NCBI RefSeq assembly: GCF_014199535.1
Contig: NZ_JACHNV010000005.1
Location: forward strand, 124,001-188,000
Source of the DNA: Hymenobacter latericoloratus
GTDB lineage: Bacteria; Bacteroidota; Bacteroidia; Cytophagales; Hymenobacteraceae
Reading direction: 5' to 3'
DNA: 64,000 nucleotides
Of the stretch, positions 1-8,238 are shown piece by piece; the stretch's first letter is position 1; each line of letters begins with the position of its first letter. Under the pieces are notes generated by a model, which was not told where the DNA came from, ran no database searches, and worked only from the letters and a program-made list of their open reading frames with translations. The translations under genes were made by a program, and so were the position numbers.

Positions 1-890
1 CTCCTACCCCCTCTGCGCCCGCAAACGGCCAGTTGGTAGCTGATGGTACGGCCGAAGCCCCGGCTGCTTACGCAAAAGTCGCCGGGAATGGGGCAGCTGC
101 CGCGGTGCTACAGCCAGCAGCACCCGTACCCGCGCCTACCCCCCTGCCCCAGCCGAAGTCGGCCCCGGCTGACCCGGAACCCGTAGTGCCGGTGGAAAGC
201 GGCGTGGAGGAGCTGCACGACACGCTCAGCATTGAGGATGAGGCCGCTACCCTGGTGCCGCCCACCAGCCGCATCCGCGACACGGTGCCGCACGTGGAAA
301 TCGGGACGCCCAGCGTGGCCGGCCACGAGCCGGGCCAGACGCCGGTAACGGCTGCTCCCCTACCCCCGCCCCGCCCCGGAATGCCCACCGGCAAGCCGTT
401 AGGCCTGGGCACCAAGCTGCCGGGCCTGGGGAGCCTATCGGCCATGAAGGCCCAGCTGGAGCAGCAGGCCGCGGCCGGCAAAGCCAGCGTGGAAGCCGAG
501 TCCAGCGGCCCCACTACGGGCCTGCCTACCATCAACGATGAGGTACTCCAGCGGGTGTGGAAGGAGCTGACCGAGGAGCGCAAAGCCATCAGCATGATGC
601 ACTATAGCCTGCTTAACCGTCCCGTGCAGGCCAATGAGCAGCACCTGATTGTGCTGCGGGTGGACAACCCCGTGCAGGAAGACCAGTTCAACGAGTTTCG
701 GGCCGAGTTCCTGGGGGAGCTGCGCCGCCGCACGGGCTACCCCCGCCTCAACGTGCAGGCCGAGGTAGTGGAGCGTGTAGAAACCGGCCGCAAGCTCTAC
801 ACCTCCAACGACAAGCTGGAGTACCTGATGGAGAAGTATCCCATGCTCACGGCCATGAAGCAGAAGCTGGGCCTGGACGCGGACTTCTAA
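1..890 (+). CDS. dnaX: DNA polymerase III subunit gamma/tau, C-terminal part (5' truncated by window)
   Basis: The frame is open from base 3 to the TAA at 888-890, so the gene enters from outside the window; about 295 residues are visible. The first two thirds is an Ala/Pro-rich low-complexity linker. The last ~120 residues form a conserved charged domain (starts near LPTINDEVLQRVWKEL, ends near MEKYPMLTAMKQKLGLDADF) of the kind seen at the C-terminus of Bacteroidota DnaX proteins. The full protein is the clamp-loader ATPase and tau scaffold; the ATPase half is not visible here. The call rests on this C-terminal domain and the Pro-rich linker. Confidence 0.75.
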   Translation, partial: PTPSAPANGQLVADGTAEAPAAYAKVAGNGAAAAVLQPAAPVPAPTPLPQPKSAPADPEPVVPVESGVEELHDTLSIEDEAATLVPPTSRIRDTVPHVEIGTPSVAGHEPGQTPVTAAPLPPPRPGMPTGKPLGLGTKLPGLGSLSAMKAQLEQQAAAGKASVEAESSGPTTGLPTINDEVLQRVWKELTEERKAISMMHYSLLNRPVQANEQHLIVLRVDNPVQEDQFNEFRAEFLGELRRRTGYPRLNVQAEVVERVETGRKLYTSNDKLEYLMEKYPMLTAMKQKLGLDADF

Positions 891-1214
891 ATCGTTGATT
901 TGCGCTGACTGGGGTGATTACGCTGATTCCGTTGGCTCAGGCTGGGCCTGTTTAGGCAGTCTGGAAAACGCGTAGCCGGCATATCGAGCTTGTCGAGACA
1001 TCTGGCGTGGCTGACGTTGTGGTGGTAACTGTCATGCAGAGCCGGAGGCGAAGCATGTCGCTCAGCTGACGTTGCCAAAGTATTCACTCCCCCTCTCCCC
1101 CGGAGAGAGGGGGCCGGGGGGTGAGGCGAACCACACGCCCAGCTAAACCAGCGCGAATCTGCGATTCTCTATACACATTTTTTTTCACTTCGCGGCGGCC
1201 GGGCCTTTGTCAAG
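891..1214. other. intergenic region with degenerate palindromic repeats
   Basis: No convincing gene. It holds a degenerate copy (about 985-1075) of the 'gagcttgtcgagacatct' repeat seen in a perfect palindrome at 8043-8199, and a C-rich/G-rich hairpin (about 1087-1125, ctctcccccggagagaggg). Both resemble dispersed intergenic repeats of GC-rich Bacteroidota. Confidence 0.5.
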
Positions 1215-1215
1215 C

Positions 1216-1246
1216 TTTTTATTCCCAGGGGGGCGGCCTATCTTTG
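1216..1246 (+). promoter_or_regulatory. Bacteroidota-type promoter of the M16 peptidase gene
   Basis: A TATCTTTG (1239-1246) matches the -7 consensus TAnnTTTG, with a TTTT -33-like box (1216-1219) 19 bases upstream, the usual spacing. It lies about 43 bases upstream of the GTG at 1289 and downstream of every in-frame ATG further up, which argues for the GTG start. Confidence 0.6.
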
Positions 1247-1288
1247 GCCCTTATCCTTTCCTGCTCTGCTTTCCGCGTTCGTCTCCTC

Positions 1289-4200
1289 GTGAAAAAACCC
1301 CTGCTGCTCATTATTCCGGCCCTGGCTTCGCTCGGCCTTACCCAGTGCCAGACGAGCAAGCCAACGGCTACTGCTGGAACTTCTTCCTCCACTCCCGCCG
1401 CCGCTACCCCGGCTCCGCAGCAGAAAGAGTACAAGTACCAGACCGTAGAAGGCGACCCGCTGAAAGCGCGCATCTACACCCTCGACAACGGCCTGACGGT
1501 GTATTTGTCGGATTACGACGACGCCCCGCGCATCCAGACCTACCTGGCCGTGCGCGCCGGCTCCAAAAACGACCCCAGCACCGCTACTGGTCTGGCCCAC
1601 TACCTGGAGCACATGGTGTTCAAGGGCACCTCCCGGCTGGGCACCCAGAACTGGGCCGCCGAGAAAGTGGAGCTGGATAAGATTGAGGCCCTCTACGAGC
1701 AGTACCGCGCCCAGCGCAACGACCCCGCCGCCCGCAAGCGCACCTACCACCAGATCGACTCGATTTCCAGCGTAGCGGCCAAGTACGCCGTAGCCAACGA
1801 GTACGACAAGGTGATGGGCGCCATCGGGGCCAAGGGCTCCAACGCCTACACCTCCGTGGAGCAGACAGTGTACCAGGAGGATATTCCGAGCAACCAGCTG
1901 GAAAAGTGGGCCGCCATTCAGGCTGAGCGCATGGGGGAAATGGTGCCGCGCCTGTTCCATACCGAACTGGAGGCGGTGTACGAGGAGAAAAACCGTGGCC
2001 TGGACTCCGACTTCCGCAAGGAGTTTGAGGCCATGAACGCCAGCCTGTTCCAGAAGCACGAATACGGCACCCAGACCACCATCGGGACCATCGAGCACCT
2101 GCAGAACCCCTCCATCACGGAAATCAAGAAGTACTTCGGCCAGTATTACGTGCCGAATAACGTGGCCCTGTGCCTGAGCGGTGACCTGGACTACGACCAG
2201 ACCATCCGCATCATTGACCAGTACTTCGGTAAGCTGCAAGCCAAGCCGGTGCCGGCCTTCACCCCCGCCCAGGAAGCGCCCATCACGGCGCCCATTGTGA
2301 AGGAAGTGCTGGGCCCCGACGCCGAAAACGTGATGATCGGCTTCCGCTTTCCCGGCACTGCCACCCGCGACGCGCTGGTGCTGCGCATGATCGACAAGAT
2401 TCTGAGCAACGGACAGGCCGGCCTCATCGACCTGGACCTGAACCAGAAGCAGGCCGTGCTGAGCGCCGCTTCGTTCACGGACCTCAACAACGACTACTCT
2501 ACCCACATCCTGTACGCTACCCCCCGCCAGGGCCAGAGCCTCAACCAGGTGCGCGACCTGCTGCTGGGCGAGCTCAGTAAGGTGAAGCAGGGTGACTTTC
2601 CGGAGTGGCTGATTCCGGCCATCATCAACAACGAGCAGCTGCAACGCACCAAGAGCTACGAGAGCAACGAAGCTCGCGCTGGTGCCTTCGTGGCGGCTTT
2701 CGTGGCCCGTGAGGACTGGAAAGACTACCTCAAGCAGTTCGACGACTTCGGCACCATCACCAAGGAAGAAGTGATGCGCGTGGCCAAGCAGTACTACGGC
2801 CCTGGCTACGCGTTGGTGTACAAGCGTACCGGCCAGGACCCCAACAAGGTGAAAGTGGTGAAGCCCGCCATTACGCCCGTGCCGGTAAACCGCGAAGCCG
2901 CTTCCGACTTCTACAAGCAGGTGACCAGCATGACCTCGCCGGAGTTGCAGCCGGTGTTTCTGGACTACAAGAAAGACATTCAGGAAACGAAGCTGGCTTC
3001 GGGCCTGCCGGTGTACTACACCCACAACGCCGAGAACAACCTCTTCAACCTATACTACGTGCTTGATCTGGGCACGAACCACGACCCCAAGCTGGGCCTG
3101 GCTACTGATTACCTGCAGTACCTGGGCACCGGCAAGTACAATGCCGCCCAGCTCCAGCAGGAGTTCTACAAGCTCGGCTGCTCTTTCTCGGTGCAAAGCG
3201 GCCAGGACCGCACCTTCGTCAGCCTCTCCGGCCTCGACACCAACTTTGAGCAGGCCTTGCAGTTGTTTGAAAGCCTGCTGGCGGCGCCCAAGCCCGACGC
3301 GGCGGCTCTCAAGAACATGGTGGCCGGCGTACTCAAAGCCCGTCAGGATGCCAAGCTCAACAAAGGCGTGATTCTAAACCAGGCCTTAGTGAACTACGCC
3401 AAGTACGGCGCCAAGAACCCCTTCACCACGCAGCTGAGCGAGAAAGAGCTGAAGGCCCTGAAGCCCGAGCAACTCACTGCCCTCATCCAGAAGCTCCCGA
3501 CTTACCAGCACCGCGTGCTGTACTACGGGCCGCGACCAATGCGCGGATTAAAGAAAACGGATAATGAAGAGACTGAGAAGAAAATTGGATACAATAACCA
3601 AAAAGACGAATGGGGAAGCCCAGGCTCTCTCACGAATATTTTAACGCAACATCACCGCACGCCCGCTAAGCTGACGCCTGTACCGGCCAACAAGGACTTC
3701 GCGGAGCAACCGCTGACGGACCGCAAGGTGTACTGGGTGGACTACAACATGGTGCAGGCAGAAATCCTGTTCCTGAGCAAAGGCCCCGTGTTTGACAAAG
3801 GTTTGCTGCCGACCACCAGCCTCTACAACGAGTATTTCGGGGGTAGCATGGGTAGCATTGTATTCCAGGAATTGCGCGAGTCCAAGGCCCTGGCGTACTC
3901 GGCTTCCTCGCGGTTTGCCTCGGCCGACAAGGTAGGGCGCAGCTCCTACAACCTCAGCTACATTGGCACCCAGAGCGACAAGCTGCCCGAGGCCATGGCC
4001 GGCATGAACACCCTGCTCAACGACATGCCCGTGGCCGAAGCCAACCTGCAGATTGCCAAACAAAGCATCCGCAACAGCATTGCCACGGAGCGCATCACCA
4101 AGTCCGACATCCTGTTCAGCTACGAGCGCGCCAAGCGCCTCGGCCTCGACTACGACGTGCGCCGCGACGTGTACGAGCAGACCGCCAACATGAGCTTCCA

Positions 4201-4348
4201 GGACTTGCAGAAATTTCAGCAGGCCCGCGTGAAAGGTCAGCCCCAAACGATTCTGGTTATCGGCAGCAAAGACCGCCTCAACTTTAAGGAGCTGGCCAAG
4301 TACGGCCAGGTCCAGCAACTCACGCTGAAAGAGATTTTCGGCTATTAG
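1289..4348 (+). CDS. M16 family (insulinase-like) zinc metallopeptidase, lipoprotein
   Basis: A 1019-residue protein starting at GTG 1289, chosen because it begins a lipoprotein-like signal peptide (VKKPLLLIIPALASLGLTQC) and sits below a good promoter; the open frame itself extends to 1121. The zinc motif HxxEH is HYLEH at residues 104-108, and the third ligand is probably in the EEKNRG segment near residue 232. The gap between them is longer than the classic 74-76 residues because of an extra helical stretch. Two M16 halves follow, the second inactive-like, as in long periplasmic M16 proteins. Residues about 749-788 are an AT-rich, low-similarity insert reported as a finding. Expected role: degradation of peptides in the periplasm. 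Confidence 0.9.
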   Translation: MKKPLLLIIPALASLGLTQCQTSKPTATAGTSSSTPAAATPAPQQKEYKYQTVEGDPLKARIYTLDNGLTVYLSDYDDAPRIQTYLAVRAGSKNDPSTATGLAHYLEHMVFKGTSRLGTQNWAAEKVELDKIEALYEQYRAQRNDPAARKRTYHQIDSISSVAAKYAVANEYDKVMGAIGAKGSNAYTSVEQTVYQEDIPSNQLEKWAAIQAERMGEMVPRLFHTELEAVYEEKNRGLDSDFRKEFEAMNASLFQKHEYGTQTTIGTIEHLQNPSITEIKKYFGQYYVPNNVALCLSGDLDYDQTIRIIDQYFGKLQAKPVPAFTPAQEAPITAPIVKEVLGPDAENVMIGFRFPGTATRDALVLRMIDKILSNGQAGLIDLDLNQKQAVLSAASFTDLNNDYSTHILYATPRQGQSLNQVRDLLLGELSKVKQGDFPEWLIPAIINNEQLQRTKSYESNEARAGAFVAAFVAREDWKDYLKQFDDFGTITKEEVMRVAKQYYGPGYALVYKRTGQDPNKVKVVKPAITPVPVNREAASDFYKQVTSMTSPELQPVFLDYKKDIQETKLASGLPVYYTHNAENNLFNLYYVLDLGTNHDPKLGLATDYLQYLGTGKYNAAQLQQEFYKLGCSFSVQSGQDRTFVSLSGLDTNFEQALQLFESLLAAPKPDAAALKNMVAGVLKARQDAKLNKGVILNQALVNYAKYGAKNPFTTQLSEKELKALKPEQLTALIQKLPTYQHRVLYYGPRPMRGLKKTDNEETEKKIGYNNQKDEWGSPGSLTNILTQHHRTPAKLTPVPANKDFAEQPLTDRKVYWVDYNMVQAEILFLSKGPVFDKGLLPTTSLYNEYFGGSMGSIVFQELRESKALAYSASSRFASADKVGRSSYNLSYIGTQSDKLPEAMAGMNTLLNDMPVAEANLQIAKQSIRNSIATERITKSDILFSYERAKRLGLDYDVRRDVYEQTANMSFQDLQKFQQARVKGQPQTILVIGSKDRLNFKELAKYGQVQQLTLKEIFGY

Positions 4349-4373
4349 TGCCCATGTCGCTTCTACCATTTCA

Positions 4374-4477
4374 CCTGTCATCCTGAGCGCAGCGAAGGAC
4401 CTTATCACCCCGGAACGACACCGTTCGGTAGTAATTCTCAACGTGATAAGGTCCTTCGCTGCGCTCAGGATGACAGG
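4374..4477. repeat. long perfect inverted repeat (REP-like), 35-bp arms
   Basis: Arms 4374-4408 and 4443-4477 are exact reverse complements (core cctgagcgcagcgaaggacc) with a 34-base loop. It lies between the M16 gene and icd and may act as terminator for the former. Sequences of this type are dispersed in many bacterial intergenic regions. Confidence 0.85.
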
Positions 4478-4555
4478 CGGGGTAGCAGGAGCCACATTTT
4501 TCAAAACCCACAATCCTCAATACCTGTCACGTAACACCTGACAATCTTTTCAACA

Positions 4556-5818
4556 ATGGCAGAGAAAATCACCATCAAGAACGGCAAGCTGAATGTGCCC
4601 GATCAACCCATCATCCCGTTCATCGAAGGCGACGGCACGGGTCCGGACATCTGGGCGGCTTCCGTCCGCGTGTTCGACGCGGCAGTAGAAAAAGCCTACG
4701 GCGGCTCGCGCAAGCTGGTGTGGAAAGAAGTAATGGCCGGCGAGAAGTCGTTCAAGCAGACTGGTAACTGGCTGCCCAACGAAACCCTGGATGCCTTCCG
4801 CGACTACCTCGTGGGCATCAAAGGCCCCCTGACTACCCCCGTAGGTGGCGGTATTCGTTCCCTGAACGTGGCCCTGCGCCAGGAACTGGACCTGTACGCC
4901 TGCGTACGCCCGGTGCGGTGGTTTGAAGGCGTGCCCTCGCCCGTGAAGCAGCCGAACCTGACCGACATGGTGATTTTCCGCGAAAACACCGAGGACATCT
5001 ACGCCGGCATCGAGTACATGAACGGCACGCCCCAGGCGCAGAAAATGCTGGAATTCCTGCAGGACGAGATGGGTGTGAAGAAAATCCGCTTCCCCGAGTC
5101 GTCGTCGTTCGGCATTAAGCCCGTATCGAAAGAGGGTACCGAGCGGCTGGTGCGCGCCGCTATTCAGTACGCCATCGACAACAACAAGCCTTCGGTGACC
5201 ATCGTGCACAAAGGCAACATCATGAAGTTCACCGAGGGTGCCTTCAAAACCTGGGGTTACGAGCTGGCTGAGCGTGAGTTCGGCGACAAAGTGTACACCT
5301 GGGCTCAGTACGACAAGGTAGCGGCCAAGCAAGGCCAGGAAGTAGCCGACGCCCAGCAGAAAGCTGCGCTGGAAAGCGGCAAGATTCTGGTGAAAGACAG
5401 CATTGCTGACGCCTTCCTGCAGCAGATCCTGCTCCGCCCCGCCGACTACTCGGTAGTGGCTACCCTGAACCTGAACGGCGACTATATCTCCGATGCCCTG
5501 GCTGCCATCGTGGGTGGTATCGGCATTGCGCCCGGTGCCAACATCAACTACGTAACCGGCCACGCCATCTTCGAAGCTACCCACGGCACCGCGCCCAAGT
5601 ACGCTGGCCTCGATAAAGTGAACCCCGGTTCGGTTATCCTGTCGGGTGCCCTGATGCTGGAGCACATGGGCTGGCAGGAAGCTGCCGACCTGATCTACAA
5701 AGGCCTGGAAGCCGCCATTGCCTCGAAGCGCGTAACCTACGACTTCGAGCGTCTGATGGACGGTGCTACCCTGCTGAAGTGCAGCGAGTTCGGCGACGAG
5801 ATTATCAGCCGGATGTAG
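4556..5818 (+). CDS. icd: NADP-dependent isocitrate dehydrogenase
   Basis: A 420-residue enzyme that oxidatively decarboxylates isocitrate to 2-oxoglutarate in the TCA cycle. Landmarks in order: FIEGDGTGPDIW near the N-terminus; GGGIRSLNVALRQELDLYA, containing the substrate-binding serine that is phosphorylated in E. coli Icd; RENTEDIYAGIEY; KGNIMKFTEGAF; NGDYISDALAAIVGGIG; and the cofactor loop HGTAPKYAG. Length and motif order match bacterial NADP-Icd of the E. coli type. It is monocistronic, with a terminator directly downstream. Confidence 0.96.
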   Translation: MAEKITIKNGKLNVPDQPIIPFIEGDGTGPDIWAASVRVFDAAVEKAYGGSRKLVWKEVMAGEKSFKQTGNWLPNETLDAFRDYLVGIKGPLTTPVGGGIRSLNVALRQELDLYACVRPVRWFEGVPSPVKQPNLTDMVIFRENTEDIYAGIEYMNGTPQAQKMLEFLQDEMGVKKIRFPESSSFGIKPVSKEGTERLVRAAIQYAIDNNKPSVTIVHKGNIMKFTEGAFKTWGYELAEREFGDKVYTWAQYDKVAAKQGQEVADAQQKAALESGKILVKDSIADAFLQQILLRPADYSVVATLNLNGDYISDALAAIVGGIGIAPGANINYVTGHAIFEATHGTAPKYAGLDKVNPGSVILSGALMLEHMGWQEAADLIYKGLEAAIASKRVTYDFERLMDGATLLKCSEFGDEIISRM

Positions 5819-5846
5819 TAGCTTGGCACTAGCCAACTAATCCACG

Positions 5847-5882
5847 AAACCCCGCGTTGGCTGTAGAGCTGGCGCGGGGTTT
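5847..5882 (+). terminator. rho-independent terminator after icd
   Basis: Arms aaaccccgcg (5847-5856) and cgcggggttt (5873-5882) followed by tgatttat. Confidence 0.8.
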
Positions 5883-5909
5883 TGATTTATCAAAATAATA
5901 AATTTCATT

Positions 5910-6473
5910 ATGAAACAGGAAAAACAAAAAATGAATAGTGCGCATATGTTAGCTGCTAATGCTAATGAATTTCACCAGGTTGGTTATGGATTAGCAGCGC
6001 GTATAAAATCCGCTTTAGTTACAAAAGGATTTGAAGTGATGGTACCTGCTGCTGTAAATTTCTCACTTGCTTCCGAATTGTATTTGAAAGCTGTTCACAC
6101 TATGACAGGCCGTCCTGCAGCTGAAATCCACAAACTTTGGGAATTATTCAGAACACTCCCAGAATTTCTCAGGATACAATTTGAAAATAAGTACAAAGAA
6201 GCTATAGATGCCAATCAAATAAAGCCTTTGGAAATACTACCTAACGGCAACGCACAAATTGATAATATTGAAACTTTATTATTAAAACATAACGATTCTT
6301 TTGTCCAATGGAGATATGTTCATGAGATTAAAAAGACAAATCATACGTATAGCTTTGACTTTCCAAGGATGCATATATTTTGCCAAGTATTAAACGAACA
6401 TACATGTAGTTTAATGGGGAATAGACAATTTAAAGTTGCTACTCTACCACCTTCTCCTGATTATTCCATTTAA
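5910..6473 (+). CDS. HEPN-like hypothetical protein
   Basis: A 187-residue alpha-helical protein, markedly more AT-rich than its neighbours and so probably acquired. The segment FSLASELYLKAV followed by IHKLWELFRTLP resembles the helix pair of HEPN-fold proteins (E..LKa... then H.L.eLf..l). An R-x5-H string (R68-PAAEI-H74) is present, but it sits earlier than the usual catalytic Rx4-6H of HEPN RNases, so activity should not be assumed. No nucleotidyltransferase (MNT) partner lies next to it. The start is the first ATG of the frame; an ATG at codon 8 is equally possible. HEPN assignment is by pattern only. Confidence 0.55.
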   Translation: MKQEKQKMNSAHMLAANANEFHQVGYGLAARIKSALVTKGFEVMVPAAVNFSLASELYLKAVHTMTGRPAAEIHKLWELFRTLPEFLRIQFENKYKEAIDANQIKPLEILPNGNAQIDNIETLLLKHNDSFVQWRYVHEIKKTNHTYSFDFPRMHIFCQVLNEHTCSLMGNRQFKVATLPPSPDYSI

Positions 6474-6561
6474 CACGTGTGAGGTCATATGGAATGCTCT
6501 TTCCATGAACTTCCGTATACTTGCATAATCTTGACAGACAACCGGTCTGCTAGACGCGCAA

Positions 6562-6594
6562 ACGGCGGCCAGAGCCGAAGCCCTGACCGCCGCC
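6562..6594 (-). terminator. hairpin with UUCG-type loop selected on the minus strand
   Basis: Read on the minus strand, cggcggtcagggc-ttcg-gctctggccgccg pairs fully if two G-U wobbles are allowed. On the plus strand the same two positions are A-C mismatches, so the structure is preserved for a minus-strand RNA. It begins a few bases beyond the stop codon of the small ORF at 6598-6726 and is followed by only a weak T tract. Confidence 0.55.
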
Positions 6595-6597
6595 ACC

Positions 6598-6726
6598 CTA
6601 CGGATGTCCGAGCCAGTGGCTGACCACGGCTCGAATTGCGCCTGTTAGAACTGCTTTCGTCAGTTCCAGCACGACGTGAAACCAATTGGCTTTGCCAACC
6701 GGTTTCTTTTTCGCACGTTTACCCAT
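6598..6726 (-). CDS. candidate 42-residue basic/hydrophobic small protein
   Basis: The ATG at 6726-6724 opens a 42-codon frame ending in TAG at 6600-6598. The N-terminus is strongly basic (MGKRAKKKPVGKANW), followed by a helical amphipathic to hydrophobic stretch (FHVVLELTKAVLTGAIRAVV) and a SHWLGHP tail. A hairpin with strand-specific wobble pairs follows the stop, which supports a real minus-strand transcript. No homologue is recognised. It could be a small membrane-active peptide, for example a toxin-like protein, or an unrelated small ORF. Confidence 0.45.
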   Translation of the reverse strand: MGKRAKKKPVGKANWFHVVLELTKAVLTGAIRAVVSHWLGHP

Positions 6727-6766
6727 AACTGCTTAGGTAGAGGGTGTGCTAACCACCCACTTCCTG

Positions 6767-6804
6767 AAGCCCCGGCAGAGCCACCTGCCGGGGCTTCGTC
6801 TTTT
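6767..6804 (+). terminator. strong hairpin/terminator
   Basis: gaagccccggcag and ctgccggggcttc are perfect 13-bp arms around a 6-base loop, followed by gtctttt on the plus strand. It could end transcripts from the 5910 gene or separate the small ORF from upstream minus-strand transcription. Confidence 0.65.
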
Positions 6805-6936
6805 CAGACGACGCGTTGGCGGGGTGACGACCGTGCGAATAGAGTAAAGGTAGCAACTGCCGGGGTAGCTCAACAACAAACAGAGCGCCTTAGGTGGGGC
6901 GCTCTGTGAGGTTTAAGTTAGTTGTAGGGGTAGGCG

Positions 6937-7527
6937 CTAGTTGCCCAGCGCTCCGAAGGCGGGGCTTTTGCCGGGCACGAAGTCGAGGACGATGGAATTC
7001 ATGCAGTAGCGCTGGCCGGTGGGCGGCGGGCCGTCGTTGAAGATGTGGCCGAGGTGGGCGTCGCAGCGGCCGCAGAGCACTTCGGTGCGCTCCATGCCGA
7101 GGGTGTTATCGGCTTCGTAGCGCACGGCCTTGGTACGCAGGGGCTCGAAGAAGCTGGGCCAGCCACAGTCGCTGGCAAACTTGGCTGTGGAGCGGAACAG
7201 GGCATTGCCGCAAGCGGCGCAGTAGTAAGTGCCCTTGGCCTCGGCATTCCAGTATTTGCCGGTGAAGGGCCGCTCGGTGTCTTTGCCCCGGGCTACGCGG
7301 TACACCTCAGGGGTGAGGACCTGCTTCCACTGAGCGTCGGAGAGGCGCAGGCGGGTAGTATCGGTGCGGGAATAGTAGAGGTTACGGCCGGTAGCGGGGG
7401 TAGCAGCCTTGGCGGCCGTTTTGGTGGCGGCTGAAGCTTTGGCTTTGGCAGGCGCGGTTTGGGCTTGGCCGTCGCAGGAGAAACAGCAGGTAGCTACCAG
7501 AAGCAGCCCAACAATGCGAAGTAGCAT
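6937..7527 (-). CDS. msrB: peptide-methionine (R)-S-oxide reductase, exported
   Basis: A 196-residue enzyme that repairs methionine-R-sulfoxide. I start it at the ATG at 7527 because this gives a lipoprotein-like signal peptide (MLLRIVGLLLVATCCFSC), so the enzyme should act in the envelope. An Ala/Lys-rich spacer precedes the SelR domain. That domain has two CxxC zinc-binding pairs (YYCAACGNALF and LCGRCDAHLGHIF) and the catalytic cysteine in GQRYCMNSIVLDF near the C-terminus. It is monocistronic. Confidence 0.93.
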   Translation of the reverse strand: MLLRIVGLLLVATCCFSCDGQAQTAPAKAKASAATKTAAKAATPATGRNLYYSRTDTTRLRLSDAQWKQVLTPEVYRVARGKDTERPFTGKYWNAEAKGTYYCAACGNALFRSTAKFASDCGWPSFFEPLRTKAVRYEADNTLGMERTEVLCGRCDAHLGHIFNDGPPPTGQRYCMNSIVLDFVPGKSPAFGALGN

Positions 7528-7674
7528 GATGCAAGGGGATGAAGTGTACCTGCACATACGTAGTTGCTACCCCCATCGGTTCCTCTAAACCTGAACCGTT
7601 GCGGCGGCCGCCCGGAACTAGCACCATTGTTGCGCCTCTGAGCGGATACGCACCTTTTATTCCTCGCTTTATCT

Positions 7675-8040
7675 ATGAAACGCTGCTTACTTCCTACCCT
7701 CCTGGCGCTGGGCAGCCTGACTGCCGCGCACGCCCAAACCTCCGTAGTGGTTAACCCCGATGGGACGTTCTCGACACTAGAGCAAACCGGTGGCTCAGCG
7801 GTGCTGATCAACCCAAACGGCACGCATTCCACAGTACCCAATGCCGACAGCAACCCCACGGTTGTCGTCAACCCGGATGGTACCCACTCAACGTTACACC
7901 GCCACGGCGGCACCAGTCTGCTGGTAGCGCCTAGCGGCTCTCACCAAACCCTTTCTTCCCCTACCCCCGACACAACGCATCATTCGCGCCTGCCGCGTAT
8001 CAGGAAACGGAAGCAGCAATATGCTGACGCTCTCTTCTAA
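7675..8040 (+). CDS. secreted small protein with NPDGTHST-type repeats
   Basis: A 121-residue protein with a clear signal peptide (MKRCLLPTLLALGSLTAAHA-Q). The mature part carries four related units of about 22-30 residues: VVVNPDGTFSTL, VLINPNGTHSTV, VVVNPDGTHSTL and LLVAPSGSHQTL. The C-terminus is basic. The repeat pattern suggests a small repetitive beta structure or an exposed surface protein. No family is recognised. The region 7528-7674 between it and the divergent msrB should hold both promoters. Confidence 0.75.
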   Translation: MKRCLLPTLLALGSLTAAHAQTSVVVNPDGTFSTLEQTGGSAVLINPNGTHSTVPNADSNPTVVVNPDGTHSTLHRHGGTSLLVAPSGSHQTLSSPTPDTTHHSRLPRIRKRKQQYADALF

Positions 8041-8042
8041 TA

Positions 8043-8199
8043 AAAGGCCGTCATGTCGAGCTTGCCGAGACATCTCGCCTGCTGATGCTGGGATGCTAAC
8101 TCAACGAAGCGGTAGAGATGCTTCGGCAGGCTCAGCATGACGTTACTAACCCAACCTCAGCACGCGAGATGTCTCGGCAAGCTCGACATGACGGCCTTT
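8043..8199. repeat. long perfect inverted repeat, 36-bp arms
   Basis: Arms 8043-8078 and 8164-8199 are exact reverse complements (core tcatgtcgagcttgccgaga). The 85-base centre holds a third, degenerate copy (about 8114-8142, gagatgcttcggcaggctca). It lies between two converging genes. Related fragments occur at about 985-1040 and 44156-44172. Confidence 0.85.
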
Positions 8200-8238
8200 A
8201 CATTTATAGCCGGACCTACTGCAAACCCAACACTCCGG

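Noticed and set aside
1238..3025. 595-residue minus-strand open frame opposite the M16 gene
   Set aside because: It is a shadow of the GC-rich M16 gene: low-complexity Val/Leu/Gly/His text, no domain, and the plus strand has clear zinc-peptidase motifs.
4550..5836. 428-residue minus-strand frame opposite icd
   Set aside because: Shadow frame of a highly conserved enzyme gene.
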